A stretch of 34,588 bases of DNA from Cerioporus squamosus (lineage: Eukaryota; Basidiomycota; Agaricomycetes; Polyporales; Polyporaceae), in the NCBI GenBank assembly GCA_022592435.1, contig JABYQS010000295.1, positions 1 to 34,588 of the forward strand. Direction: 5' to 3'. The position numbers were made by a program, and so were the translations under genes. How positions within the stretch are numbered: position 1 is the first letter of the stretch; each line of letters begins with the position of its first letter. Positions 9,898 through 20,508 of the stretch are shown one piece after another. The notes beneath the pieces were generated by a model. It ran no database searches, had not been told where the DNA came from, and worked only from the letters and a program-made list of their open reading frames with translations.

Positions 9898-11640
9898 CAA
9901 CCCGGTGTTGTGTTTCGTGGGCTCGACACTTCTTATCGGACGTGGTGTTTACGATCTTGCGAGACGCAGTCGACCAAGTGTCGCAGTCGTCCAGTGTCGC
10001 CTTCAACCCCTTTCCATCCGGTTCGCGACGATCGCAGACGGCACGGCTGCCCAGACGTTGTGGACATGCGCCCCGTGTTCGACCCGCCGTCTCACACTCC
10101 GAATTCCCTTCGCGCACGCAGCGCGTTCCTCACCGACGTGCGAAGCTGGAAATCACCCACAACCCCGGTCGAGGAGCCCAACCAGTTGGTACGTGGCGCT
10201 GTGTGTTCCTGCCAGACGATGTGTTGACATTTTGCCAGCTCCCAGATTTTCGTCGGCCATGGCGACTGCCCTGTGTAACACGCCGTCCGCGGACGAGACG
10301 CGTCATGGCTCGCCCTCCAGCCCATGCGACGGCCTCCGGGTGCCGGGGGAGCGTGCACGGGTCGACACCCTGCCGGGAGTCGAGCGACGTCGACGGCAAG
10401 ACAGCGGCTATGGTTCCGATCTGCTATACGTGTACGTCCTCAAGCTCGAACCTATTACGCCGCTATGAGTACTCACCTCCACGTCCATCAGCTATGAACG
10501 CCTACGCCCGCGGCGCCTGCGTCTCGACCGGGCGACTGCCACGACTCACCTGCTAGCTGGTGCGACCGCCTCCAGGTGCCGTGGAAGGGAGCCCGGTTCG
10601 TCTTCCGGCAGGGAGTCGAGCGACAAACGGCGGCTCTGCTCTCCGATGTACTGCGTATGTACGTCCTGTATTTGGAACCTGTACGCGCAAGTGTGACTGG
10701 TACTAACCTTCGCATCCGTCAGCCATGAACATTCGGACACCTACGCCGCGGCTCACGCGTCTTCGACCGAGCGACTGCCAAGGATCGCCGCTGCGTCTGC
10801 AGGTACGTGCTCCAGCCTCTAGATGTGGCTGCACGTCGCGCTGACCGTGTCGCTCTCCAGAACCAGCCCGATGTCCGGCGACGTCTCCCGGACCATCAAG
10901 GCTCGTCGTCTCTTGCCTCGTCTGGGAAGGGCGCACGCGCGTCGACTGGACCTCTGCCGGCCATCATGCGCAATCCGGGATGCGCATGCTGACTCGGACG
11001 CTCCTCCACTCGGGACCACGTCGTCATACGCGAGTCGCGAGCCTCCTTGCGCTCTGCATCCGAGTCGTCGCGGACACCTCACTCACCTCTTCAGCAGCAA
11101 AGACGACGTTGGCGCTGGCCACGGCTCCCGGTGGGTACCTCATTCTACCTCTACCCGGTACACCCTGCGCAGCGCTGACTGCTAGTACTGCTGTTAGCTC
11201 GCGATGCACAAGCTGTCTGCGATCGCGTGAAATCGGACGCACCGCTGTCTTCAAGCCGGGCGCACATTTCGCGACCGCAGGGGAGAGGTACGTGCGTGTG
11301 TGCTGCGACGGCGACGACCTCGACTGACGCTCTTCCCGTATCTAGCAGCTCGAACTGGGTGCGAAGCCCGTGCATCGCGGGCGCATGCTGGTCCTGCGTG
11401 CGACGCCGCCTGCCAGCGAGCACGGTCAGACGCGATCAAGGGACGTACCTGCGGGGTGCGAGCACCGCGGCCACCTCTCAAAAGCGCAACGTCTCCGCTA
11501 TCCTTGCAGTGTCCGGCGACCTGGCTGCGAGCGAGTATCAGGTAAGCCTTGCTGCCCTCTACGTGCCGATCTCGCCTGTGTCTTCTCACTGTTTGGTACA
11601 GTTCTACGCGGCATCTGGTGAGCGAACATGCAGAATCGCA
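9898..11640 (+). repeat. Long mosaic repeat R, copy 1, with several intron-like segments
   Basis: It aligns in pieces with 24840-27440 and 31540-33870. Shared landmarks are 'tatcggacgtgg', 'tttccatccggttcgcgacg', 'gtacgtggcgctgtgtgttc' ending 'gccagctcccag', 'gtacgtgctccagcctct' to 'ctctccag', and 'gcgagtatcaggtaagcc' to 'ggtacagttctacg'. At least five pieces have donor, branch and acceptor order on the plus strand, e.g. about 10433-10491 and 10803-10859. The intervening exon-like parts have stops and shifts. I recognise no family; a decayed multi-exon gene is the simplest reading. Confidence 0.6.
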
Positions 11641-11732
11641 GAATCGCAAGTAGGCGTACAGAGAGAAGGACAGCGGCGCATGCAACAGAGAGAGGCTGGC
11701 GGAGGAGGTCGGTACGGTCGTGGTGGTGGGGG

Positions 11733-11850
11733 ACGCACGTCACAGGCGTAGTCGAGCGCGTGCCGCCAGCGAGAGCGACGCGGCAGGAACACGGGTGGCG
11801 GGGCGGGCAGCACGGGTGGCTGAGCGGGCGACAGTCGACAGGAAGGACAT
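11733..11850 (-). pseudogene. MnSOD exon-1 remnant with 20-nt deletion
   Basis: The minus-strand ATG at 11850-11848 begins MSFLSTVARSATRAARPATR, then VPAASLSLAAR. A deletion of about 20 nt then removes the GVHTLPKLDYAYD coding part and shifts the frame to a TGA. The GTGCGT donor (11738-11733) survives, but the sequence beyond it is repeat R rather than the rest of the gene, so exons 2 onward are gone. The same deletion is in the remnant at 27488-27599. It lies head-to-head with F-box/WD40 copy 2. Confidence 0.8.
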
Positions 11851-12179
11851 CGTGGGCAGTAAGAGAGTGAGCGAGAGCGGCAGCGACCACGAGGGGTTAT
11901 ATACGCGCGTGTCTCTCTCATCGCTGAGTGCGTGCCGGCGTCTCCGGTCTCGCCCTCGTCCGAGAGATATCGACCGACGCGGCGCGCACGCAGCGTACGT
12001 CTACTCGCTGCGAACGCCGCGCGTCCGACTCAGCACGCAGCGTCGCGTGCGAGACCCTCGACGCCCCGTCTCTCGTCCGACGCGCTCTCCGACTACGTAC
12101 TGTGTGGCACCCTCACGCAAGCTCGACTCCCCAGGTCGTGCTCTCGCCCGACGCCGTACGCCGATAACTAAGCATGCAG
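11851..12179. repeat. Copy of the MnSOD 5' flank and exon-like block
   Basis: It aligns with 250-400 and then with the 1335-1520 block. Compared with 250 onward it carries an extra AT-rich piece (ttatata at 11897-11903), which on the minus strand is TATATAA about 47 nt upstream of the relic ATG. Whether this ever worked as a TATA box is unknown. Confidence 0.5.
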
Positions 12180-12241
12180 GTACGTCCTAGTTGCTGCCAA
12201 CGTGAAGTGTGCCGCAGCCGTCTCGCTAACTGCGTATACAG
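12180..12241 (+). repeat. Intron-like repeat element, copy d (best preserved)
   Basis: The element is 62 nt, beginning GTACGTCCTAG, with CTCGCTAAC 14 nt before the end and TATACAG at the end. It is flanked by GCAG on the left and GCGACAAAC on the right. All splice signals of a typical basidiomycete intron are present, though no coding exon is apparent on either side. Confidence 0.6.
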
Positions 12242-13029
12242 GCGACAAACTTTGCGTCCGACTCAGCACACAGCGAGAGCCTTCGTCAGCCTTCGATACT
12301 CGTCCGACGCGCTTTCCAACATACTATCCGCGGCTCATTTGATTGTCCTCGGATGGTTGTCTACACCAACTGCGACTCGGTCCTCCTTGCAAGCGACGCT
12401 AGGGGCGGATCCCTCCTCAGTCCATTCGGACTTGGTCGCGACACAGGCACTGACACCACCTGATACTCCTCACCGCGCCTGCATCGATGTCTTTGTGTCC
12501 TCTACTACGGCGCTGCCAAGTTCGGAGACACCGCTGTGCGCTGTGTCAGTACCGCGCCGCCGCCCCTGCTCTTCACGCTCGCGATTTCACACCTCGGACT
12601 TGTCCTTTGAACGTTGGGTTCGCTTCCAAAGGAGGGTATGCATGTGAGTCCCTGCCTTGCCGTACATCGGCTTCTCTCCACTTCCCGCCTTCACTGCAAT
12701 CCCACCCTGGTCCCGGTGTTACGCTTACAAGACTGCTTTCAGCGCGTCCTTGCTGTAGTCATGCGGAGAGAAAAGGACTCGGGAGCGAGTCTCAGTCCAT
12801 AGAACAAGCTCGCGGATTAGCGAGAACATCTGGACTGCTCGTCGCGCGCACACAGCAGGACTGGTCGACTCCGCGCCCGATGCCTGCATTGCTTTCACTG
12901 CGCAGGGGGCTACCCTCGCGGATTGTCTGTTCTTCGACGACGCAACCCGGCACACCTTCGTTCTCACACATTCTCAGACGTTAGCACTTCGGCGGCTCCT
13001 CGCCTCTCGTCTGCACACTCGAGTTAGAT
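12242..13029. other. No supported gene; includes a short repeat shared with 24600-24720
   Basis: The piece at 12595-12720 ('cctttgaacg', 'gagtccctgccttgccgtac', 'cttcccgccttc') matches about 24620-24720. The rest has no recognisable feature. Confidence 0.4.
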
Positions 13030-13310
13030 GCGGGTCCGATGTATTCCAGGTAAGGTACTTGTCTACGTGATTCCGACGACTCATTGCTGACGCACATACA
13101 GGCAACACGCGCGACATCCGAGACTCGTCGACTGTTTCGCAGAGCCACAGGCAAAGGCAGTCTGCCAGAGGTTCCCCGCCGCCTCTTGCGCTGCTCCGGG
13201 GCGAACTCGCTTCTCCCAAGTCGCTCTGCCCATGTCCAAGCTCTTCCTCCGGCGACACATGTCGTCAACGTGCACTCTTCTCTCACGCCGATCCTTGGAC
13301 GTCTAATCTT
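13030..13310. repeat. Second copy of the 9220-9520 block
   Basis: It starts 'gtattccaggtaaggtac' with a CTGAC and CATACAG about 60 nt on, and shares 'ctctgcccatgtccaagctc' with the first copy. The exon-like part is not open in a common frame. Confidence 0.5.
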
Positions 13311-13639
13311 GCACCCAAGCCGTACTCGGGAGCTCCACCTGCGAACGTCGGTCGGCTGCTGGACAACTTACTACGCTAGCGGCTCTCGGATGTACACGCG
13401 TACGTGCAACAACTGAAAAAGCCGTATCAAGACCGCCTGCTGCAGGACCAAGACTCCGGCGCGACCTGAAATCGCAGACTGGCGCCGCCTCTGAGCTGTC
13501 GCCCTCGCATGGTAGCTGCGCCCGCGGCCGAAACCGCTGCCGAGCACGTCCACGTTCGAGAGCAACTGTCGCGTCGCACACCGCTACATGCAGGTCATCA
13601 CGGTTAACGCGACGCAGACGTACTCGACAGGAGAACGCA

Positions 13640-13837
13640 CGTCTCAGCACACCGCGTCGCGATATCGTGTGCGAGACCCTCGACGCCTCGTCTCTCGCCT
13701 GACGCGCTCTCCGACTGCGTCCTTGGTGGCACCCTCACGCGAGCTGGACTCTGCAGGCTGCAGGTCATCGGTGCCCCTACAGATGTGTCTCGTCGTGCTC
13801 TTGCCCGACGGCGTACGCAGGTGCCTAGACACGCAAG
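13640..13837 (+). repeat. Dispersed exon-like repeat block
   Basis: Close copy of 1335-1520 (shared 'ctccgactgcgtccttggtg', 'ctacagatgtgtctcgtcgt'). It sits just left of an intron-like element, as in copy 1, which shows the duplicated segment reaches at least this far upstream of the F-box/WD40 gene. Confidence 0.6.
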
Positions 13838-13906
13838 GTATGTCCTAGGTGCTGTCAACGCAGAGAGTGCCGCTGCCCGCAGCCGTCTCGCTAACTACGT
13901 ACACAG
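13838..13906 (+). repeat. Intron-like repeat element, copy e
   Basis: The element is 69 nt, with GTATGT donor, CTAAC branch-like site and ACACAG end. It is longer than copy d by a small insertion (cgctgcccgcagccg). GCGACAAACGCTGCGTCCGA follows. Confidence 0.55.
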
Positions 13907-13909
13907 GCG

Positions 13910-14617
13910 ACAAACGCTGCGTCCGACTCAGCACGCTCTCCGTGTCACGCTCGGGGAAATCGCGGTCGAGCGAGCCACCCATGCTCGACCTCCACCGCGT
14001 CCGTGCCTGTCCCTAAGCTGGACGACGTCTGAAACATACGACCTGATTCTTCGCGGTACGACGCAATACCATCCCTGGCGATCGTCCCAGCTCTTCTCGG
14101 ACAGGACTCGGAGATGGACCGAGAGAAGGTTCCGGGGTACGTGCACGTCCTGTTCGATTGGCACGTTCAGCAATAGTGACTGAATGCAACCGTCGTCCAG
14201 TCTGGACGAAGCACCCGGTGCGCACTGCCCTTGCCACAGAAGCGTCAATGTACATCCGCGAGGGGTACAGCCTGTGTTCGAGCAGCTGCCCTTTGTTTGC
14301 GCACATGCTCCGGGCTTGGCGTCTTACACGACAATGCTCGATCTGCAGCGTCAACTTGTACCAACGAGCGTTGGCGTCCATGCGGTGATTCCGCTCCGTT
14401 TCGGGCAAGATCAAGCAGTCGAGCCAATCATGCTCATAGGATAAGCTCAGATGAACCAACGCGCGCGGCGACATGGAAGGGAACAGGCAGAGCTGCTGAT
14501 GCATGGACAGGTAGACACGCCTCGTGCATGCGGAAACCGTGTATGACAGGCACAGCAGGCCCCAGTGTCAATGTCGCCGCGCCCCATGGTGTCCGTTCGC
14601 ACTATCCTCCTCCCACC
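13910..14617. repeat. Conserved block upstream of F-box/WD40 copy 2
   Basis: Counterpart of 1590-2290. It includes the stretch 14225-14330 that is almost identical to copy 1 and ends in the same C/T-rich leader and CCACC-ATG. In-frame stops (TGA about 14178) separate it from the F-box frame. A minus-strand frame with NLLSVHLRVLSEKSWDD is open in copies 1 and 2, but I see no domain in it. Confidence 0.6.
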
Positions 14618-17163
14618 ATGTCGACCCTCACAGAGCTGCCGAACGTCCCGCTCGAAGTCGAGGAGAACATCATTGACCAGCTCAGCAGGGACGTTGAGTC
14701 GCTCCGCAGCTGCGCCTTGACCTGTCACGGATGGCTTCCCCGCGCTCGCTGTCATCTCGTCGCATCCATACGTGTACGGTCAAGAGAAGACCTCTACTCC
14801 ATCTGTGACTACTTCCGCGTCAACCCTCGTTTGGCTACTTTTGTTCAAAACCTCTCCGTCTCGCCCATGGGAGCTGAAGAGAAGCTTTCGCTTGTGGAGA
14901 CTATCCCGGTCGCCTTGCTATCACGGCTTCCAAAGTTGCGAAGCTATGGTATCCTGAGTGCACACTCGCTCACGGTCAGGGCCATCTCTTTCCATGCCAC
15001 CACACTCATCCATATCAAAACATGCCTACACGTCGAGGAGCTAACACTACAACGGCTGCATTTCCGCACGACTGCAGAGCTCGCGCGGCTCTTGATCGCA
15101 TTGCCGCGACTGCGACGTCTCAACTGCACGGACTTGAGGTTCCCGGTCAACGACAAAAACACTTCCGGAGCTCCCGTTGGTATGACACGCTTTCGTGACA
15201 AGTGCAAATTGTTGTCTCATGTAACGGTGTGTCGCGGCTCTGATGTCTGGCAGGCTGGTGTGGTTTACGACTGACCGTTTCGATTAGATAGAACATTCAA
15301 CAGACGTCCGTGCCCGCCACCTCATCACCCAGATGTCTACTTCGGCGTTGCAGTTCCTGCGGTACGAACTGGACGGCGACATGGTTTCTCCAGGTATGCC
15401 TTCGCAGATGCTATCGCGAGTTTTGGGCCATCGCTGACTGTTGGTGGGCTTACATAGACGGGGGTCTCGCTCTTGACTTGTCCGAGTTCAAGCGCCTGCG
15501 ATCCCTAGAGGTTGACATCGACCAATACCAGCCTTCCCTGACCGCGGAGGTAGTCAGCAGGATCATTCACACACTCAACTCGTCACCACCAAGCACACTC
15601 CATGACTTGACGATGACCTTCACGTGTGATTCGACTTGGGGAGTCGAACATCTCGCGCAGGTATGGAAGGACCCCAGTGCAGTGCAGAAGTGTCAGCTAC
15701 TGGAGGATACTCTCATTGGGCTTGGGAAACCGCGCGTAGTCGTCAAGATACCACAGGCCAAGCGAAACAGACTCGCGATTTGGTCCGAGTGGATATGCAG
15801 CTGCTTTCCGCGTCTCCACGAGCGCAAGTTATTGCGAGTACAGTGCTCATTTGGTGTGTATGATACTTATGCACTTACCCATGCCCTTCAATGGCTTACC
15901 TGCTTTCCAGAGTCTGACGATGGACAGGGACACCTGGGTCACGACGCGTGTCTTACAAATGCAGCCGTGTCCCCAGACGGCCGATACATCGCGACCGGCG
16001 CACAAGATGGCACCGTCATCATATGGAGCAGGATGCCATTCTCACAGACGGTTCTCGTCCAGATACAGTGCCCAAAACCCAAAATGAACCCTCTGGCCTG
16101 GTATACCCCCGAGTACGGACACATCACAGCTCTCGCCTTCTCAGATACCGGCGAGTTCTTGGCCGCCGCCAACGATTCCGATCTTCTCATCTATCGCGTC
16201 GCTGACGGCTCCCTGGTCACCTCCATTGAAGTTGACGGGCCTGTGCTCTCCTGCGCATGGCTGGGCGATGGTCTCGACCATGTCATTCTCTCCGTATTGG
16301 GATACATGGCGAATGACCCGACCTTCCACTCGCTTGTCAGGATGCGGGTTCAGCTACCGGGGGACCCCTTCCACTCTGCCACTCGCCCTGCTGCCTTTTC
16401 ACCTCCCGTACAAGTTGTCCTGGACGACTCCGAGTCTGTCGGTTTCCACCAGCTATCGCCCAGCGGCAGAACCGTCGCTGGCACGAGCCGCTCGGACCAG
16501 GTGTGCCACATCTGGCGCATGGTCGACCGGGTCGCACCTACTCCTGAGTATGAAGTGCACCACTTGACATACAGGTGCACGGACCCGGACGTCGAGCCGT
16601 CTTGCGCGAGCCTCATTGGCGATGACCAATTTGTTGTGGGTTTCAGTGATGGCACCCTCTGTTGGTGGGACATATCCGTGTTCCCGCTAGCCACGACAGA
16701 ACCGCGCGGCGTCCTCACACTGCATCCCGCAGAGTCAGACTCAGAGTTCCCCAAAGCGACCAGGTTGTCCGTGTCGCCACACCACTCCTTCCTCATCGCA
16801 TACTCGGATCAAGTACGTACGGTATGGGTGCTGCGGTGAGAAGAGAATTTGGGACTCAGTGCGCAGAGTGGTCTGAGGGACAGCAAGCTCTCTCTCCATG
16901 TCTCTCTCCAGGGCCACACGCGAAGCATCGAGGCTGCATGTTTCTCTCCCTGCGAGCGGTATGTGGCCACCGCCTCCTGGAAAACTGTGCGCCTGTGGAG
17001 CGTCGGGGACGGATCGCTCGTGTGGACCTTTGTGGACCACGATGCAACGGTGAAGCACGTTGTGTTCACGCCGGATGGGAAGAGTTTGGTATCAGCGGAT
17101 GTGGAGGGACAGGTTTGCATACATGCGTTGTGTATGTTCGTGAGGGCTGCGCCGCTTTGTTGA
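14618..17163 (+). CDS. F-box / WD40-repeat protein, copy 2 (in-frame TGA or new intron)
   Basis: Exons by analogy with copy 1 are 14618-15226, 15288-15393, 15458-15853 and 15911 onward, with introns of 61, 64 and 57 nt. The F-box (LTELPNVPLEVEENIIDQLS), LRR-like middle and WD40 blades are all present. After TVWVLR the reading frame meets TGA at 16837-16839, where copy 1 has CGA. The same frame then continues to 17163 through two further blades (GHTRSIEAACFSPCERYVAT). Read to the TGA the product is 679 residues and lacks the last blades. Copy 2 also has a GTACGT at 16813 not found in copies 1 or 3; splicing 16813-16911 (99 nt, phase 0, CAG end) would remove the stop and give 754 residues. It could be a decaying gene or a rescued one. 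Confidence 0.65.
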
Positions 17164-17400
17164 GCCTAAATAGGTCCGCAGTGCATGATTGTTACGGATG
17201 CGCTGACTAGGCTCCGAGGCTCCGATGTATGGGAGGCTGCTCCTGATTTCTTTGGTGTACTGTATCATTTCCTTCTTGCCTAGACTTCTACTACTATTAC
17301 GTCGGAGTGACTTCATGCGCCAATACTATCTAAACTGTCTGACAAGCGTTCTAACGGTTTTGACGGTTACCTCCCGGGAGGAGCCCGGAGGGAAAGAACG
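17164..17400. other. 3' flank of F-box/WD40 copy 2
   Basis: The first 100 nt or so ('aggtccgcagtgcatgattg', 'ctccgatgtatgggaggctg') match the flank of copy 3 at 31020-31110, so the duplicated segment includes some 3' flank. The AT content rises, as expected of a 3' untranslated region. Confidence 0.5.
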
Positions 17401-17409
17401 GGTCGCCGT

Positions 17410-17750
17410 CTCGTACCACCCGGATTGAGGATCGTTCATTTTTGGTCTCCCCACCCGTTCGACGACTCGGCCTCGCACTCTAGTCACAATTTGAAGAGCT
17501 GCGGGAGCCGCGACGCACAGCAGAAGCACTGCATCAGTTCCAGAGTCGAGGGTGGCACACTTAAACAGAGACGAAACGCACGGACTTCTCTCAAGAACAT
17601 CTCGTGCAGCTGCCTCTAGGTCATGCCGTCGCAGCAGAAGTGGAACTCGCCCACTCGTGTCAAACCTGACGGTGGATTATCCGGGACTAGGAGCATGGGC
17701 ACTTCGCGGAGTCATGCCAGTGAGCGGAACGGGAATGTTTGACGACGGTT
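17410..17750 (-). pseudogene. Remnant of an unrecognised minus-strand gene, copy 1
   Basis: The minus strand reads RGRVVERVGRPKMNDPQSGW at about 17483-17421. Further upstream it reads VGEFHFCCDG near 17650. Both have counterparts in the same order at 22440-22925 (RGQVVERAKRPKMDNPRSAW and AGELHFWCVLEDD). Frames are broken between them. Conservation of peptide-like stretches suggests an old coding gene, possibly F-box-type, but that is inference. Confidence 0.4.
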
Positions 17751-17751
17751 G

Positions 17752-18208
17752 GGGTGGAGTAAGTCGTTGAATATTCCGGCCAGACAAAGTACGAAGTTGA
17801 AACAACCCGCAGTCAGTGATAGCACTACGTAGACGATGTATCGAGAGCGCGCACATCAGTAGACCCGTTGGGCCTCTTCGACTAATCGGATGTGTCTGGT
17901 TGCGACCCCGAGCCGCAGCCAAGTTGCGAAGCCATCCTGCGGGCCGCGGTCGAGTCGCTAAGCCGCGCGCATACGAGTACAGCAGTCGATTAGCATTCAG
18001 GGGTGGAGTAAGTCGTTGAATATTCCGGACAGACAAAGTACGAAGTTGAAGCAACGCGCAGTCAGTGATAGCACTACGTAGACGATGTATCGAGGGCACG
18101 CACATGAGTAGACCCCGAGCCGCCACCAACTTGCGAAGCCATCCTGCGGGCCGCGGTCGGGTCGCTAGGCCGCGCGCATACGAGTACAGCAGTCGATTAG
18201 CATTACAG
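17752..18208. repeat. Tandem direct repeat, two units (about 249 and 208 bp)
   Basis: Unit 1 (17752-18000) and unit 2 (18001-18208) both begin GGGTGGAGTAAGTCGTTGAA and end CGATTAGCATT(A)CAG. They are near identical except that unit 2 lacks about 41 bp present in unit 1 around 17867-17910. A third, partial and more diverged copy of the unit start is at 22961-23040. On the minus strand a frame stays open through both units (repeating RLLYSYARGLATRPRPAGWL), but it shows no domain. Confidence 0.85.
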
Positions 18209-18519
18209 GCAGAGTATACAGAGTTGCGGGATCTGCAGTGACAAGCACAGAGTAGCAAAACGAGGAACGCAGGAGCGAAATCAAGCAAGTCCGAACGCAG
18301 AAGAGACGTGTATGGTGAACAGTGAACACAAGATGCGGACATACAGCTGGGACGATTGAGTGTGCATGCAAAAGTCAGAAGATGGAGAGAGAGAGGAAGT
18401 TGAGAGAAACGACAACCTAGATCATCGACGAACCTTCAGGCGTCCGCCAAACAGTCACGGGGAGCGCAGTCGTCGAGCTCGCGAGGGCGAGAGACTGACC
18501 GGGCTCTCGGCCACCTGCG
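18209..18519. other. Spacer, probable 3' flank of the minus-strand gene
   Basis: No repeat or gene recognised. It lies directly downstream of the minus-strand stop at 18520. Confidence 0.4.
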
Positions 18520-20259
18520 CTAGTACCGCACCCGATCCTCGAACGTCAGCCCCTCGGCCTCCATGAGCTTCCTCGCCGCCGCTTCGCTCAGCGGATCGAG
18601 GCATAACCACCCCTCCGAGCGGTCCACGCGCCAGAACCGCCGCTCATATCGTCTCTGTCCGTCCTCGGTCATCCACGCATCCGCGGCCGTCGCTGCTGGA
18701 GGGTTCGACTTCCCGACACCGTCCGCGAGAGATACGGAGGGCGAGAAGTTGAACTGATAAGGAGGTCTCCGGCTGTCGTGCAGGATCTCGACGAGGAGAT
18801 AGCGAAGCGCAGGCATTTGTTCCGTGGCCTGCCGTGCGAAACGTTCTGTCCTCGAGCCCGAGGACTTCACCGGGAACTCGTAGTCATCCGGGTCGTCGTC
18901 GGACGACGTGCGGTCGAAGGGGACGGAGTCGAGAGCGTGTTTGCGAGCGGCAGCAGCATCGCCGCAACGTCGCTCTGAGATACGCGATGATCAGCGTCCC
19001 GGTCCGCACGACACGAGTTCAGACTCACCGTCACGTCCTTCCACCGTCCTGGCTCCTCGACCCGCACGACGAGCTCGTTCACCCCAGTCCACGCACTCGC
19101 ATCCTCCGTGCCTGCGCTCCCAAAAATCGCCTTCAATCCCCGCTCGCGGCCCCACGTCCGCTCCCTCCTGCGCTCCGACGCCCACCAGCCCCGTCCGAGT
19201 CCCAAGCTCACGCTCGACGGCATTGTGTCCGCCAGCAGGCTGCGCACCGCGCCCGCCTCCTGTCCGCCCAGACTCGGAGCGCTCAGGCTCCCGATCTCCA
19301 GTCTCTTCACCGCACACGAGAGCCCGAGCGCGTACAGGCCCGGGGCGAATCCACGCACGCACGCGAGGGGCGGGAACGAGCTGTACAGCTGCGAGCTCCG
19401 ATTCGCCTCGCGCGTCGCGTGGATGTCGGGCATTGGCGGACGCAGGCGGCGCTTCCCGTCCCGATGGTGTCCCATGGGTGGAACGGGGCTTTGAGGTTGT
19501 GTGTGAGGAGGCAGGGTGACTGGGGCGCGGACGCCGCAGCCGTCGAAGGGCGTGTAGACGTACACCTCCGTGACGCCTGGGAACGCGTGCACGAGAGGGG
19601 TCACGGTCGGGACCCCCGCGAGGCGGAGCGCGAGCGTGCGCACGGAGGGATAGCGGAGCTTGTCGGCGACGGTGACGATGATCGCGTTGCTTCGCACGGA
19701 GCGTGCGCAGAGTGGACATGGAGTGCACGAGTAGTGGGACGGGATCTGGGAGGCTTGCGTTTGCGCCTAACGCTGCGGGAGTCGTCGCTGGCATCGGAGA
19801 AGGGGTCGGTAGTCCTGAGGAATCGCCGTTCGGCAGCGAGGGGACGATAGCGGAGGCACTGGGAAAGGAGGCGGAGATGACGGACTCGACCCAGCCGTCG
19901 TCGAAGTCAACCTCGACGTGCTCGAGAGTCGCGCCGAGCGACCTGCGGGTTTCGCAGCCTGTCGGACCAAGTTCCGAGAGGACAAGGTGAGAGAGCGAAG
20001 AGAGCGCGGCGAGCGCGGGCGGTACGCGAGTGTCGTATGCGAGCAGAGTCTCTGCATACGCGATGTGGAGGTGAGTGAGGGAGGCTGTGGCTGCGGTCAA
20101 GATAGAGAGACTAAGATCGCTCACACAGTCGCGAGTCCAGAATATGCGCGACGAACATGCTGTAGAACGACATACCTTACATAGACGTACTCGCAAATCC
20201 TGACGCGTGAGAGGGCCAGGCGATCCGCGCCCTTCCTCTCTCCGAATTCCTCGAGCCAT
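18520..20259 (-). pseudogene. F-box/LRR-like gene, 5'-truncated and frameshifted
   Basis: Read on the minus strand, a long LRR-like protein runs from about 20259 to the stop at 18522-18520. Segments include SLTHLHIAYAETLLAYDT, LRSLGATLEHVEVDF-like (LR read as RR), VADKLRYPSVRTLALRLAGV and LEIGSLSAPSLGG. The acidic C-terminal part reads SSDDDPDDYEFPV and ends EAEGLTFEDRVRY. An intron at 19028-18973 (GTGAGT donor, CAGAG end) joins in frame. Another possible one (20175-20111, GTATGT, TTAG) joins the upstream frame WLEEFGERKGADRLALSRVR in phase. A one-base shift near 19690 separates N- and C-terminal frames and no intron explains it. No F-box is seen: the 5' end runs into a MnSOD remnant at 20282. 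It could be a pseudogene or a gene with an assembly error. F-box-type function is inferred from the general look of such basidiomycete proteins. Confidence 0.55.
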
Positions 20260-20281
20260 GGCGACACGCGTGCACAGGCTG

Positions 20282-20508
20282 GGAAGTTGCAGCCTCGAGG
20301 AAGCGGCACTTGGGCCTTTTGAAGGTGTTCCACGTAGCTCGGGACGGGGAGAGAGGGTCGGGGACGCATGTCATGAATATAGTCGAGCTTCGGAAGGCAG
20401 GAGCGCGTACACCCCGCGGGCAGCCAGCGAGAGCGACGCGGGGGAGAGACGGGCAGCAGGGCGGGCAGGGCGGTCAGCGGAGCGGGCGAGAGTCGACAGG
20501 AAGGACGT
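20282..20508 (-). pseudogene. MnSOD remnant: exon 1 joined to last exon
   Basis: On the minus strand, exon 1 aligns at 20508-20369. Its ATG reads ACG and the donor GTGCGT reads ATGCGT. After only about 30 nt, 20338-20282 reads ATWNTFKRPKCRFLEAATS, matching the MnSOD C-terminal pattern (W-N...F-K...RFLEAAKSA, visible at 34588-34555). So everything between intron 1 and the last exon was deleted, and the stop codon is lost. The frame runs on into the F-box/LRR-like gene at 20259. Confidence 0.75.

Noticed and set aside
9035..10117. 360-residue minus-strand open frame
   Set aside because: It overlaps repeats whose other copies do not keep this frame; composition is Arg/Ser/Thr-rich as expected of GC-rich non-coding DNA.
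17677..18342. 221-residue minus-strand frame across the tandem repeat
   Set aside because: Its length comes from duplication of a stop-free unit; no domain, start context or homologous coding copy supports it.
18991..20259. Single 422-residue minus-strand protein read to its end
   Set aside because: After about 19690 this frame turns into Arg/Pro-rich sequence, while the other frame continues the LRR-like pattern; the long frame is a product of the frameshift.
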